A stretch of 64,000 bases of DNA from an uncultured Clostridia bacterium (GTDB taxonomy: Bacteria > Bacillota > Clostridia > Oscillospirales > Ruminococcaceae). The position numbers were made by a program, and so were the translations under genes. Where the stretch lies: assembly GCA_947629905.1 (NCBI GenBank), contig CANRFM010000003.1, positions 1-64,000 on the forward strand, read 5' to 3'. This document shows positions 1-8,347 of the stretch, piece by piece (the stretch's first letter is position 1; the number at the start of each line of letters is the position of its first letter). The notes below the pieces were generated by a model. It ran no database searches and was not told the origin of the DNA. It saw only the letters and a program-made list of their open reading frames with translations.

Positions 1-438
1 GGCCAGGTCGTTGTCAATGGTCTTGGGAACGCCCAAAAACTTCTGGGAATGTCCCTTGATGATCGCGTAATCGGACAGCCTCTTGATCGTGTCCATGGAG
101 TCGTTGCCGCCGATATAGATGAAGATGCCGATCCGGTGCGTGGTAAAAGTTTCCAGAATTTTTTCGTAGTCCGTGGGATCGTCCTCGAAATCTTTCAGTT
201 TGTAACGGCATGAGCCGAGCATGGTCGATGGTGTCTGCCGGAGCAGCTCCATGTCCTCATTGGTGCGGATGATGGATTTCAGGTTGATCAGTTCGTCATT
301 GATCATGCCCTCGATACCGTTGATCGAGCCGAAAATGGCATCAATGTCCCCGGTCAGCAGTCCCTGCTTGAAAACGCCCACCAGACTTGCATTGATAGCG
401 CAGGTAGGACCGCCGGATTGTGCGATCGCAATATTCAT
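1..438 (-). CDS. PPi-type 6-phosphofructokinase, N-terminal 146 residues (partial)
   Basis: Phosphorylates fructose 6-phosphate in glycolysis, probably with pyrophosphate as donor. The ORF track misses it because its 3' end lies beyond base 1. Translation gives MNIAIAQSGGPTCAINASL at the start, then GGNDSMDT near residue 105 and PKTIDNDL at the cut end. The Lys in PKTIDNDL and Asn/Asp in place of the GGDGS Gly are features of PPi-dependent or atypical enzymes, whereas ATP enzymes have PGTIDND. The start ATG at 438 has GGGAGG about 8 bases upstream. It is divergent from nrdD. Family is certain; donor preference is inferred from two positions only. Confidence 0.9.
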   Translation of the reverse strand, partial: MNIAIAQSGGPTCAINASLVGVFKQGLLTGDIDAIFGSINGIEGMINDELINLKSIIRTNEDMELLRQTPSTMLGSCRYKLKDFEDDPTDYEKILETFTTHRIGIFIYIGGNDSMDTIKRLSDYAIIKGHSQKFLGVPKTIDNDLA

Positions 439-674
439 ATGAAAAGCCTCCCATGTGCCGGAGCAAGCCGGCAGATAATCACATAATAGTATTATAACAG
501 ATATTGCAAAAAAAAGCAAGACTTGTCCTTAAAATAAATGCGGCATCTGTTTTTCTGAAAAAGCGCCGGCGCAATATACTCTCAGGGAGATCCCGGAAAA
601 AAGGATTTTCCACAGAACTTCTTCCCGGAATATTGGGAGAAACCAGTAAAAAAACGGTGTTTTCAACAAACAGG
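439..674. other. Left part of the 473-base pfk/nrdD intergenic region
   Basis: A-rich gap between the divergent phosphofructokinase and nrdD genes. The ORFs listed across it (479-682 minus, 504-785 plus) have no recognisable family features or ribosome binding sites. A single TTTTCCACA, one base off a DnaA box, lies near 606, which is not enough to call an origin. The phosphofructokinase promoter must lie here but I do not see a convincing -35/-10 pair. Confidence 0.5.
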
Positions 675-698
675 GCAACCACAATATGTTGTGGTTGC
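675..698. promoter_or_regulatory. 24-base perfect palindrome with NrdR-box-like core
   Basis: Ten-base arms GCAACCACAA / TTGTGGTTGC around TATG. The central 16 bases (CCACAATATGTTGTGG) match most positions of the NrdR box as I recall it (acaCwAtATaTwGtgt). It lies about 155 bases upstream of the nrdD promoter. It may be an operator for nrdD or for the divergent phosphofructokinase gene. Palindrome is seen directly; the regulator is inferred. Confidence 0.45.
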
Positions 699-809
699 AG
701 GAAAAATCAGGGAAACAGGAAGAAGCCGCCCCGAAAGGGACTTTTTATCTGCCAAAAAACGCAAATCAGCTTGTTTTTTATATAATATAACCATATTTTT
801 GCACTTCAT

Positions 810-821
810 ATTGTGCACAAT
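810..821. promoter_or_regulatory. 12-base perfect palindrome next to the nrdD -35 box
   Basis: ATTGTGCACAAT ends six bases before the -35 box, a usual place for a regulator. The overlapping stretch 801-816 also has partial similarity to an NrdR box. Candidate operator only. Confidence 0.35.
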
Positions 822-827
822 GAACTA

Positions 828-856
828 TTGACAAGCGGGGAATTATGCTGTATACT
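828..856 (+). promoter_or_regulatory. Sigma-A promoter of nrdD
   Basis: TTGACA at 828-833 and TATACT at 851-856 with a 17-base spacer. The transcript should start near 863, about 50 bases before the nrdD start. Confidence 0.8.
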
Positions 857-878
857 TAAAAATAGCGAAAATAAACAT

Positions 879-894
879 ACACAACATCTTGTAT
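879..894. promoter_or_regulatory. Possible NrdR box in the nrdD 5' UTR
   Basis: ACACAACATCTTGTAT agrees with about 12 of 16 positions of the NrdR consensus as I recall it. It lies just downstream of the predicted transcription start. NrdR sites normally come as a phased pair about 31 bases apart, and I do not see the partner at that distance. Confidence 0.3.
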
Positions 895-911
895 AGAGGG
901 AGGTAACCGGA

Positions 912-3227
912 ATGCTGATGTATATTACAAAGCGTGACGGACGGAAAGTACCGTTCAACGTGGAAAAAATAGTCAATGCGATATTCAAGGCTGCCAAGGC
1001 AGTCGGCGGAACGGACTACGAGGAAGCGACCCGTGTTGCAGAGGAGGTCTGCAGGCTCTGCGAAACCAAGTACGGCGATACGCCTACTGTAGAACAGGTG
1101 CAGGATCTGGTGGAGAAGGTGCTGATCGAGCGTGGACACGCCCAGACGGCGAAAGCCTACATCCTCTACCGCTACGAGCGTACCCGTTCCCGGGAAATGA
1201 AGACCAACCTGATGACCGTCCTCAACGAGCTGACGTTCAACGCCGCCAAGGACAGTGACATCAAGCGGGAGAATGCCAACATTGACGGCGACACAGCCAT
1301 GGGTACGATGCTCAAATACGGCAGCGTTTCCGCAAAGGAGTTCTATGAGCTGTATGTCCTCAAGCCGGAACACGCTAAGGCACATTCCAACGGTGACATT
1401 CACATCCACGATCTGGATTTTCTGACTTTGACAACGACCTGCTGTCAGATCGACCTGATCAAGCTGTTCAAGAATGGCTTTTCCACGGGACACGGTTTCC
1501 TGCGGGAACCGAATGACATTGCAAGCTATTCGGCACTTGCTTGTATTGCCATCCAGTCCAACCAGAACGACCAGCACGGCGGGCAGAGCGTTCCCAATTT
1601 TGACTATGCCATGGCTGACGGCGTGCGCAAGACCTATGTTGCCCGCTACAAGCAGAACATCGCACGGGCACTGGAGCTGTTGGCTGGCATGGACAATGCC
1701 GAGGAACAGGCAGATGCCTTGCTCTCTGCCATGGAGGCAGAGGGGACTCTTCCGGTGCTTGCCAATGACAATGGTTTTGCCGAACGTGCTGCGGCATGGC
1801 TCACCGAACGGACGGATGCCGAAACGGCACAGAAAGTGCTGGCATTTGCCGCCAAGCACGCCTACAAGGAGACCAACCGTGCCACCTATCAGGCAATGGA
1901 AGCCCTCGTACATAACCTCAACACCATGAACAGCCGTGCCGGTGCGCAGACACCGTTCTCATCCATTAACTACGGCACAGACACCACGCCGGAAGGGCGC
2001 ATGGTCATTGAAAATATTCTCCTTGCCAATGAAGCCGGACTTGGAAACGGCGAAACACCGATCTTCCCCATCCACATCTTCAAGATCAAGGAGGGCATCA
2101 ACTACAACCCCGAAGACCCGAACTACGACCTCTTCAAGCTTGCCTGCCGTGTTTCGGCAAAGCGCCTGTTCCCGAATTTTTCCTTCATTGATGCCCCCTA
2201 TAACCTCAAGTATTACAAGGAAGGGGACTACCGCACGGAGATCGCCTACATGGGCTGCCGGACAAGAGTCATCGGCAACGTCCATGATCCCAGCCGTGAG
2301 ATCGTCACCGGCAGGGGCAACCTCAGTTTCACCTCGATCAACCTGCCACGGCTTGCCATTGAGGCAAACCATGATATAGACAAGTTCTATGAAAGTTTAG
2401 ATGCGCTGATGGATCTGGCGATCGACCAGCTCAAGGATCGTTTCCGCATTCAGTGTTCCAAGAAAGTCCGCAATTTCCCGTTCCTGATGGGACAGGGCAT
2501 CTGGATCGACTCCGAAAAGCTCAGTCCGGATGAGAGCGTAGCAGAAGTCCTGAAACACGGTACACTTTCTGTCGGTTTCATTGGACTGGCAGAGACCCTG
2601 AAAGCCCTGATCGGAGAGCATCACGGCGAGAGCGACCGTGCCCGTGCGCTCGGCATTGAGATCATTTCGAGAATGCGCAACCGTCTGGATGCGGAATCCA
2701 AGGCTACAAAGCTGAATTTCTCCCTGTTAGCAACACCGGCAGAGGGACTTTCCGGGCGCTTTGTGAAGATGGATGCCAAGAAGTACGGCATCATCCCCGG
2801 CGTGACAGACAGAAGTTATTATACCAACTCTTTCCATGTTCCGGTGTATTATCCGATCAGTGCCTTTGACAAGATCAAGATCGAAGCCCCCTACCATGAA
2901 TTGACCAATGCAGGGCATATCAGCTATGTGGAGCTGGACGGCGATCCGCTCCAGAATTTAGCAGCCTTTGAGAAGATCATCCGCTGCATGAAAGAATCCG
3001 GCATTGGGTATGGCTCGATCAACCACCCGGTAGACCGTGACCCGATCTGCGGCTATACCGGCATTATCGGGGATAAATGCCCCCTGTGCGGCAGACCGGA
3101 GAAAGACCACAACAAGGTAGGTTTTGAGCGTATCCGCCGTATTACCGGCTATCTGGTCGGCACACTTGACCGCTTCAATGATGCTAAGCGCAAAGAGGTC
3201 GAGGACAGAGTGAAACATAACGTGTAA
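912..3227 (+). CDS. nrdD: Anaerobic (class III) ribonucleoside-triphosphate reductase
   Basis: Oxygen-sensitive glycyl-radical enzyme that reduces ribonucleoside triphosphates to deoxynucleotides. The 771-residue length is normal. An ATP-cone regulatory domain fills about residues 1-90 (MYITKRDGRKVPFNVEKI). The C-terminus has a CxxC zinc site (CGYTG then CPLCGRPE) and the glycyl-radical loop RITGYLVGTLDRFN. GGGAGG lies 8 bases before the ATG at 912; a second in-frame ATG at 918 is possible. It has its own promoter at 828-856 and is followed by its activase gene nrdG after a short gap holding a hairpin. Confidence 0.97.
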   Translation: MLMYITKRDGRKVPFNVEKIVNAIFKAAKAVGGTDYEEATRVAEEVCRLCETKYGDTPTVEQVQDLVEKVLIERGHAQTAKAYILYRYERTRSREMKTNLMTVLNELTFNAAKDSDIKRENANIDGDTAMGTMLKYGSVSAKEFYELYVLKPEHAKAHSNGDIHIHDLDFLTLTTTCCQIDLIKLFKNGFSTGHGFLREPNDIASYSALACIAIQSNQNDQHGGQSVPNFDYAMADGVRKTYVARYKQNIARALELLAGMDNAEEQADALLSAMEAEGTLPVLANDNGFAERAAAWLTERTDAETAQKVLAFAAKHAYKETNRATYQAMEALVHNLNTMNSRAGAQTPFSSINYGTDTTPEGRMVIENILLANEAGLGNGETPIFPIHIFKIKEGINYNPEDPNYDLFKLACRVSAKRLFPNFSFIDAPYNLKYYKEGDYRTEIAYMGCRTRVIGNVHDPSREIVTGRGNLSFTSINLPRLAIEANHDIDKFYESLDALMDLAIDQLKDRFRIQCSKKVRNFPFLMGQGIWIDSEKLSPDESVAEVLKHGTLSVGFIGLAETLKALIGEHHGESDRARALGIEIISRMRNRLDAESKATKLNFSLLATPAEGLSGRFVKMDAKKYGIIPGVTDRSYYTNSFHVPVYYPISAFDKIKIEAPYHELTNAGHISYVELDGDPLQNLAAFEKIIRCMKESGIGYGSINHPVDRDPICGYTGIIGDKCPLCGRPEKDHNKVGFERIRRITGYLVGTLDRFNDAKRKEVEDRVKHNV

Positions 3228-3236
3228 ATTTGACCG

Positions 3237-3262
3237 GTTCACCCTCCGTCAGGAGGGTGAAC
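3237..3262 (+). terminator. Hairpin between nrdD and nrdG
   Basis: Perfect 11-bp stem GTTCACCCTCC / GGAGGGTGAAC with loop GTCA, followed only by GTTTC. The weak T-run suggests a partial terminator or a 3'-end stabiliser that would lower nrdG relative to nrdD. Confidence 0.5.
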
Positions 3263-3287
3263 GTTTCTACAGTGCAGGAGGTGCAGG

Positions 3288-3785
3288 ATGCTGACAATTT
3301 CTGACACGGTCAACGATTCTATCGTAGACGGACCGGGGCTGCGGTTTGCGATTTTTGTGCAGGGCTGTCCGCACCATTGTCCGGGCTGTCACAATCCGCA
3401 GACGCATCCGTTCACAGGCGGAAAGCAAGTCACCACGGAGGAGCTGCTTGCTAAAATACAGGCAAATCCGCTGCTGGACGGCGTGACGTTCAGTGGGGGA
3501 GAGCCGTTCTGTCAGGCGCAGGCGCTTGCGGAACTTGGCAGGGAAGTGCGGAAATTCGGACTGAACATCATCACTTACACGGGGTACAAGTTTGAGTATC
3601 TGTACGAACACCGGGCAGAAAACGGCATCGGTGAGCTGCTTTCCGTGACGGACTGGCTGATCGACGGGCGGTTTGTGGAGGAGCTGCGCAGTCTGGAGCT
3701 GCATTTCCGGGGCAGCGCCAATCAGCGGATCCTTGCTGTACCGGAAAGCCTTGCTGCCGGACAGGCAGTGGAGACGGACCTATGA
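3288..3785 (+). CDS. nrdG: Anaerobic ribonucleotide reductase activating protein
   Basis: Radical SAM enzyme that installs the glycyl radical on NrdD. The iron-sulfur motif CxxxCxxC is seen as CPHHCPGC near residue 26, followed by the glycine-rich SAM-binding segment VTFSGGEPF. Its 165 residues are typical for NrdG. GGAGG precedes the ATG. The stop overlaps the start of the next gene by 4 bases (ATGA), so the two are probably translationally coupled. Confidence 0.95.
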   Translation: MLTISDTVNDSIVDGPGLRFAIFVQGCPHHCPGCHNPQTHPFTGGKQVTTEELLAKIQANPLLDGVTFSGGEPFCQAQALAELGREVRKFGLNIITYTGYKFEYLYEHRAENGIGELLSVTDWLIDGRFVEELRSLELHFRGSANQRILAVPESLAAGQAVETDL

Positions 3786-4051
3786 ATTATACCTATATGC
3801 TGCAATGTGCGGACGGTACGTTTTACACGGGCTGGACGAACGATCTCCCGAAACGGCTGAAAACACACAGCGCCGGAAAAGGCGGAAAATACACCCGCTC
3901 CCGGCTCCCGGTGAAGCTCGTCTATGCGGAGGAACACGAGGAACGTGCGGAAGCCATGCGCCGGGAGGTGCAGATCAAGCGGCTTTCCCGTAAAAGAAAG
4001 CAAGAACTTCTGGACAGCGCCGGCAATGTTGCACCTGCGTTTGATGAATAA
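3782..4051 (+). CDS. GIY-YIG domain protein (UPF0213/YhbQ type)
   Basis: Small single-domain GIY-YIG nuclease-fold protein of 89 residues. The start MNYTYMLQCADGTFYTGWT supplies the two tyrosine-bearing strands, and RLKTHSAGKGGKYTRSR carries the conserved Arg, His and GKGAKYT-type loop. Such free-standing proteins are common in Firmicutes; the E. coli YhbQ relative has nuclease activity, but the physiological role is unclear. It overlaps nrdG by 4 bases and shares its transcript. Nothing suggests a homing endonuclease. Confidence 0.9.
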   Translation: MNYTYMLQCADGTFYTGWTNDLPKRLKTHSAGKGGKYTRSRLPVKLVYAEEHEERAEAMRREVQIKRLSRKRKQELLDSAGNVAPAFDE

Positions 4052-4079
4052 AGGATGAATTAGCTGAAATCGATCCGAA

Positions 4080-4114
4080 AAGTGCGTTCTGTTTCAAGAA
4101 TGCACTTCTTTTTT
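4080..4114 (+). terminator. Rho-independent terminator after the nrd operon
   Basis: AAGTGCGTTCT pairs with AGAATGCACTT (one G-T wobble) and is followed by CTTTTTT. Confidence 0.8.
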
Positions 4115-4168
4115 CCGGAACAGGGTTCAAATATAATATAAATAGTCAGTTTACGCTGCTTTTGTTCA

Positions 4169-4197
4169 TTGTAATTTGATATTGTTTAAGGTAAAAT
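4169..4197 (+). promoter_or_regulatory. Possible promoter of the double-esterase gene
   Basis: TTGTAA, 17 bases, then TAAAAT, in a very A/T-rich leader. Weaker than the other promoters in the window; placement uncertain. Confidence 0.4.
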
Positions 4198-4244
4198 AAA
4201 ATATAAAGACATTGATCGTTCACAAAGTCAGAAGGGGGAATAGT

Positions 4245-7181
4245 ATGAAAACGATCAGACAAAGGATCATAGGCACGATCTTATCCTGCGCAGTAGCGCT
4301 GACCGGCTTTGCGGGTGTATCTGCGCCGGTCGCAGCAGCACAGACGGAGTGGAAATTCGACCTCGGCGGCGGAGGGGCAGCATCCGGCTTCACGGGCGTG
4401 AGTGCTGCAGATGGCTACAACGCCTCAGCCGGGTACGGATTTTCGGATACTTCCGGTGTCAAGAATGTGGCTGCTTCCGGCGGCGGCTCGTGGAGCGATG
4501 CGGTGCAGTTCACGTCCGACAAGACGACGTTCAACGTTGACCTGCCCAAAGGGCTGTATCAGGTCTCCGTTGCGACCGGAGACACCAGCCGCACCAGCAT
4601 CAAAGCGGAAGGGATGCTCCAGCTCATCAACCTGACCGGGAACAATGCCTTTGACACGTTCCAGCTTCCTGTTACAGACGGGCAGCTCAATATTCAGGCA
4701 GTTGCCGGACGGGCGAACACGCCGTTTTCTATCAGTGCGGTAGAGATCACGCAGCTCAATACCACAGGCGAGACGAATCCTACGATCTGGCTCTGCGGGG
4801 ATTCTACAGTCGCCAATTATTACAATACAGCCGATACAGCACAGCATGGCTGGGGGCAGCTTCTTGGCGATTTTCTGGACGGCACGGCTGCGGAAGGCTA
4901 TCAGGTGCGCAACATGGCAGCAAGCGGTCAGTATGCCAAAGGTTTCGTGGACGGCGGACAGTTCGATGCGATCGAAGCCTACGGCAGGACAGGGGACTAC
5001 TATGTGATCGCCATTGGTATCAATGATACGAACTATTCCAACGCAGACGAGTACACGGCTGTTGTGACAGACATGGTACAGCGTGCGAAGAAAAAGGGCA
5101 TGGAAGTCGTTCTTGTCAAGCAGCAGGGAAGAAGAAGCGACCTGAACCGCAGTCCGCTGCTTGGCGGCAGATGGTTCGGCGGACAGCTGGACAGCATTGG
5201 TGCAGCGGAGAATGTGAGAGTCATCGACCTGTTCACACCGTGGCAGGAATTTGGGCTTTCCGTAGGCTTTGACGGCATGGCGGAATACTATGCAGCCGAT
5301 GATGACCTGCACCAGAGCAAAGCAGGCTCGACCAAACTTGCGGAGATCATGGCAGGGCTGCTGTTCAGCGGCAGTGCAGCTGGTCCGCAGGGGGATGTAC
5401 TGGAGGGTGTGCCGGAGGTATTCATGCTCCGGAATGGAAATTCCAACCAGTATCTTTCCTTGGATGCTGCGCCGGGCACGAATGTGTCACAGCAAGCGGC
5501 CCCCGGCATTGACAGCAGATTGGCACTCTGGAAAGCTGTTCCGGCAGAGGACAATTACTATCACCTCGTCAGTGCAGCCGATGAGAGCAAGTATCTCGAC
5601 ATTTACCAAGCCAAAGCGGTCAACGGTACCAATGTCGGTATCTGGTCGGACAGCGGTTCGGATGCACAGCTGTTCCGTTTCCTGAAACAGGACGACGGCA
5701 GCTATATCATCACCACAAAGGTCTCGGACGGCAAGAGTGCCGTCGAGGTCAAGGATGCTTCTCTTGACAGCGGTGCAAATGTGCAGGAATGGGAGAGAAA
5801 CGGACACGCCTGTCAGACGTGGTTCATTGACAATGCGGTGACTTCAGCCGGGGCAGTGACAGCGGGCGACCTGAATGCAGACGGCGTGGTGGATGTGTTC
5901 GATGAAGCGCTGATGAAGCGGGCGCTTTCGGAGGAGGGCATTACCCACGCACAGCGCAGGGTCTCCGACCTCAACGGCGATGCGAAAGTCAATACGGACG
6001 ATCTGACAGTGATGCGGGATTTTGTCCTTGGCAAGGGGAAGATCACCTCTGTGGCAGAGGGCAAGGATGTTTACTATGCCATTGATGCAGCGTACAGCAA
6101 GGGCTTGACAGAAAATGTCAATACAGGCTTTACGTCTGATGCGTATCTGAATCTGGACAACAACGATCTCAGCTTTGTGGAATTTACAGTCAACGTACCG
6201 AAAGACGGCAATTATCTGTGCACGTTCCACATTGCCAACGGCAGTGCCAGCAACCGGCTGATGAAGATCGAGGTCAATGCCAATACGGACTACTGGATGC
6301 AGGATTTCCTCTCAACAGAGGCATGGACAACATGGCAGGAACGTGCCATTGTGCTGCCGCTGATCGCCGGTGCGAACCTCATTCGTCTGACTTCCGCCAC
6401 GGCGGAGGGCGGTCCGAATATGGACTACCTGCGCACGGAATGGACGGACGAGCCGATCGCTGAAACCTATCAGCCGCCGACAGAACCGGAACCCGCACCG
6501 CAGGGGACGACCATTTACATTGCAGGCGATTCCACCGTGCAGTCCTATCGTGCCAGCTATGCACCGCAGCAGGGCTGGGGCTATTATCTGGGGGACTATT
6601 TCACGGAGGGTGTGACGGTTTCCAACCATGCCATTGCGGGGCGCAGTTCCAAGAGCTTCTATGACAATGGCAGATTGCAGACCATTCTCGATGCGATCCA
6701 GCCGGGGGATTATCTCCTTGTGCAGTTCGCCATCAACGATTCCGCTGCCTCAAATGCGGAGCGCTATGCCCCGGTCTGCGGCAATGCAGATAACCCGGCA
6801 GAGGGTTCCTATGAATGGTACATGACGCAGTACATCAAGGGCGCACTGGACAAGGGCGCAACACCCATTCTGGTGACAACGGTCATCGGCTTGAAAGCAT
6901 ACTCCAACGGCAAATTTGTCAACAGCTACACCAACTACTGCGATGCGTGCAAGAGCCTTGCGGCGAAGTATAAGATCCCCTGCATTGACCTGAACACACT
7001 GATGGTTGATCACTATAACAGTATCGGCTACGATGCTGCCTATCAGTATCATCTGTGCGGCGCTGTCGAGGGTTCGACCGATATGACGCACTTCACGGAG
7101 AAAGGCGCCAATGCCGTGGCAGGACTGGTGGCAGGTGCGATCAAGGAACTGGGACTTCCGGTTTCTGCGAATGTCAAATAA
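4245..7181 (+). CDS. Secreted double SGNH (CE12-type) esterase with CBM13-like, dockerin and CBM35-like modules
   Basis: Predicted cellulosomal enzyme removing acetyl groups from pectin or other polysaccharides. Order in the 978 residues: signal peptide (1 to about 33, ending AAAQ), a beta domain typical of rhamnogalacturonan acetylesterases, SGNH domain 1 (about 180-385; CGDST, GINDT, DDLH), ricin-B/CBM13-like lectin (about 392-532), type I dockerin (about 539-604; GDLNADGVVDVFD and DLNGDAKVNTDD), CBM35-like domain (about 606-735, ending NMDYLR), a Pro/Glu linker, SGNH domain 2 (about 756-975; AGDST, AINDS, DMTH). Both esterase sites look complete. I start at ATG 4245 after AAGGGGGA; the track start at 4212 is a TTG without a site. 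Substrate is inferred from family. Confidence 0.9.
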   Translation: MKTIRQRIIGTILSCAVALTGFAGVSAPVAAAQTEWKFDLGGGGAASGFTGVSAADGYNASAGYGFSDTSGVKNVAASGGGSWSDAVQFTSDKTTFNVDLPKGLYQVSVATGDTSRTSIKAEGMLQLINLTGNNAFDTFQLPVTDGQLNIQAVAGRANTPFSISAVEITQLNTTGETNPTIWLCGDSTVANYYNTADTAQHGWGQLLGDFLDGTAAEGYQVRNMAASGQYAKGFVDGGQFDAIEAYGRTGDYYVIAIGINDTNYSNADEYTAVVTDMVQRAKKKGMEVVLVKQQGRRSDLNRSPLLGGRWFGGQLDSIGAAENVRVIDLFTPWQEFGLSVGFDGMAEYYAADDDLHQSKAGSTKLAEIMAGLLFSGSAAGPQGDVLEGVPEVFMLRNGNSNQYLSLDAAPGTNVSQQAAPGIDSRLALWKAVPAEDNYYHLVSAADESKYLDIYQAKAVNGTNVGIWSDSGSDAQLFRFLKQDDGSYIITTKVSDGKSAVEVKDASLDSGANVQEWERNGHACQTWFIDNAVTSAGAVTAGDLNADGVVDVFDEALMKRALSEEGITHAQRRVSDLNGDAKVNTDDLTVMRDFVLGKGKITSVAEGKDVYYAIDAAYSKGLTENVNTGFTSDAYLNLDNNDLSFVEFTVNVPKDGNYLCTFHIANGSASNRLMKIEVNANTDYWMQDFLSTEAWTTWQERAIVLPLIAGANLIRLTSATAEGGPNMDYLRTEWTDEPIAETYQPPTEPEPAPQGTTIYIAGDSTVQSYRASYAPQQGWGYYLGDYFTEGVTVSNHAIAGRSSKSFYDNGRLQTILDAIQPGDYLLVQFAINDSAASNAERYAPVCGNADNPAEGSYEWYMTQYIKGALDKGATPILVTTVIGLKAYSNGKFVNSYTNYCDACKSLAAKYKIPCIDLNTLMVDHYNSIGYDAAYQYHLCGAVEGSTDMTHFTEKGANAVAGLVAGAIKELGLPVSANVK

Positions 7182-7185
7182 ACCC

Positions 7186-7219
7186 AAAGTACCCGTTTCA
7201 GCAGGAAGCGGGTACTTTT
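7186..7219 (+). terminator. Terminator after the double-esterase gene
   Basis: AAAGTACCCG pairs with CGGGTACTTT and is followed by a short T-run. Confidence 0.75.
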
Positions 7220-7314
7220 CATGGGAGACGTACAGAAAAATCCGCAAATATGTTACCGGATTCTGAAAAAGTTTTTAAGAGTGCTGCCTTAACAGTAAAA
7301 ATTTGAAAAAACCC

Positions 7315-7343
7315 TTGACAAATTGCCTGAAATGTGGTAAAAT
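7315..7343 (+). promoter_or_regulatory. Promoter of the rplU operon
   Basis: TTGACA, a 17-base spacer ending TGG, then TAAAAT; the TG gives an extended -10. It drives the rplU-prp-rpmA genes. Confidence 0.85.
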
Positions 7344-7347
7344 AATA

Positions 7348-7429
7348 AAGCCGCTTGTGCCGGGTTTCTGCAAGTGCATTTGGATGCCGCCCGATACAGC
7401 GAGTTCAAAGAAAAGGCAGGTGCCGAAAA
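7348..7429 (+). ncRNA. Likely L21 leader of rplU
   Basis: About 80 transcribed bases separate the promoter from rplU. They contain GC-rich complementary stretches (for example GCCGCTTGTGCC and GGATGCCGCCC). Firmicutes often carry a structured L21 leader here that lets ribosomal protein excess shut down the operon. Assigned mainly by position; I have not folded it against the family model. Confidence 0.45.
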
Positions 7430-7741
7430 ATGTACGCAGTAATCGAAACTGGCGGAAAGCAGGTGCGTGTGCAGGAAGGTGACATCGTGTTCATCGAAAA
7501 GCTCAACGCAGAGGCAGAATCCGCTGTGACCTTTGACAAGGTCGTAGCCGTTGGCACGGATGACGGTATCAAGGTGGGTGTCCCCTATGTGGAGGGCGCA
7601 GCTGTTACCGCTAAGGTGCTCAAGAATGGCAAGGGCAAGAAGATCACCGTCTTTACCTACAAGCCCAAGAAGGGTCAGAAGCGTAAGATGGGTCACAGAC
7701 AGCCCTACACACAGGTACAGATCGAATCCATTCAGGCATAA
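7430..7741 (+). CDS. rplU: 50S ribosomal protein L21
   Basis: Large-subunit protein that binds 23S rRNA. The 103-residue product begins [18 protein letters not shown], the family signature, and ends with the basic [19 protein letters not shown] segment. The track extends the frame to 7355, but the family start is the ATG at 7430, preceded by AGGCAGG. It heads the group L21-Prp-L27, the order usual in Firmicutes. Confidence 0.98.
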   Translation: MYAVIETGGKQVRVQEGDIVFIEKLNAEAESAVTFDKVVAVGTDDGIKVGVPYVEGAAVTAKVLKNGKGKKITVFTYKPKKGQKRKMGHRQPYTQVQIESIQA

Positions 7742-7742
7742 C

Positions 7743-8057
7743 ATGATTCGGGCTGTTTTCCAGCAAAACAACGGCAGACTCTGCGGGTTCTCCGTGAGTG
7801 GACACGCAGGGTATGCAGATGCAGGAGCAGACATCGTCTGTGCGGCAGTGACATCTGCCGTGCAGCTTGCGGCAAATCTCATTACCGAACAGTTCGGGGA
7901 GAAAGCTGCTGTACGGGCGGAGGATAACACGGTCGCCTGTACTTTAGCACAGCCGACCGGAAACGGTGTGCGTGTGCTCGAGGGGCTGCTTGTGCATTTA
8001 CAGTGTGTCTCCGGGCAATTTCCGGGGACGATCCAGATCTCAGTTTCGGAGGTGTAA
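7743..8057 (+). CDS. prp: Ribosomal-processing cysteine protease Prp
   Basis: Cysteine protease that trims the N-terminal leader of L27 (YsxB family). The 104-residue protein has the catalytic pair in the expected motifs: SGHAGYA (His) near residue 20 and DIVCAAVTS (Cys) about 14 residues later. It begins one base after the L21 stop, lies directly upstream of its substrate L27, and that L27 carries the recognised leader, so the assignment is secure. The frame in the track starts far upstream inside rplU; ATG 7743 gives the family N-terminus MIRAVFQ. Confidence 0.95.
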   Translation: MIRAVFQQNNGRLCGFSVSGHAGYADAGADIVCAAVTSAVQLAANLITEQFGEKAAVRAEDNTVACTLAQPTGNGVRVLEGLLVHLQCVSGQFPGTIQISVSEV

Positions 8058-8060
8058 TCA

Positions 8061-8339
8061 ATGCTTAATCTCAGTATGCAGTTCTTTGCCCATAAAAAAG
8101 GTATGGGTTCTACCAAGAACGGTCGTGATTCCGAATCCAAGCGCCTCGGCGTGAAGCGTGCGGACGGACAGATGGTGACTGCCGGCAGCATTCTCGTGCG
8201 CCAGCGTGGTACACATATTCATCCCGGTATCGGCGTAGGCAAGGGCTCTGACGATACGCTGTTTGCAATGGTAGACGGCAGAGTCAGATTTGAGCGCTGG
8301 GGACGTGACCGTAAGCGTGTCAGTGTTTACGCTGACTAA
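8061..8339 (+). CDS. rpmA: 50S ribosomal protein L27 with Prp-cleaved leader
   Basis: Large-subunit protein whose N-terminus reaches the peptidyl transferase centre. The 92-residue precursor begins [18 protein letters not shown]. The QFFA segment followed by HKKG matches the Prp cleavage signal known from Staphylococcus aureus and relatives, so the mature protein should begin at His11. The protease gene is immediately upstream, three bases away. Confidence 0.97.
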   Translation: MLNLSMQFFAHKKGMGSTKNGRDSESKRLGVKRADGQMVTAGSILVRQRGTHIHPGIGVGKGSDDTLFAMVDGRVRFERWGRDRKRVSVYAD

Positions 8340-8347
8340 TGAATGAC

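Noticed and set aside
600-620. Replication origin or DnaA box cluster near 606
   Set aside because: Only a single imperfect DnaA-box-like word; no cluster, dnaA or dnaN gene.
843-1913. 356-residue ORF on the minus strand opposite nrdD
   Set aside because: It mirrors nrdD codons, shows no family motif and has no ribosome binding site; nrdD is certain.
3782-4051. GIY-YIG gene as a homing endonuclease or mobile intron remnant
   Set aside because: It is a complete free-standing UPF0213-type protein, coupled to nrdG, with no intron or inverted repeats.
4212-4244. Upstream TTG start of the double-esterase protein
   Set aside because: It would put an 11-residue tail before the signal peptide, and the good ribosome binding site serves ATG 4245.
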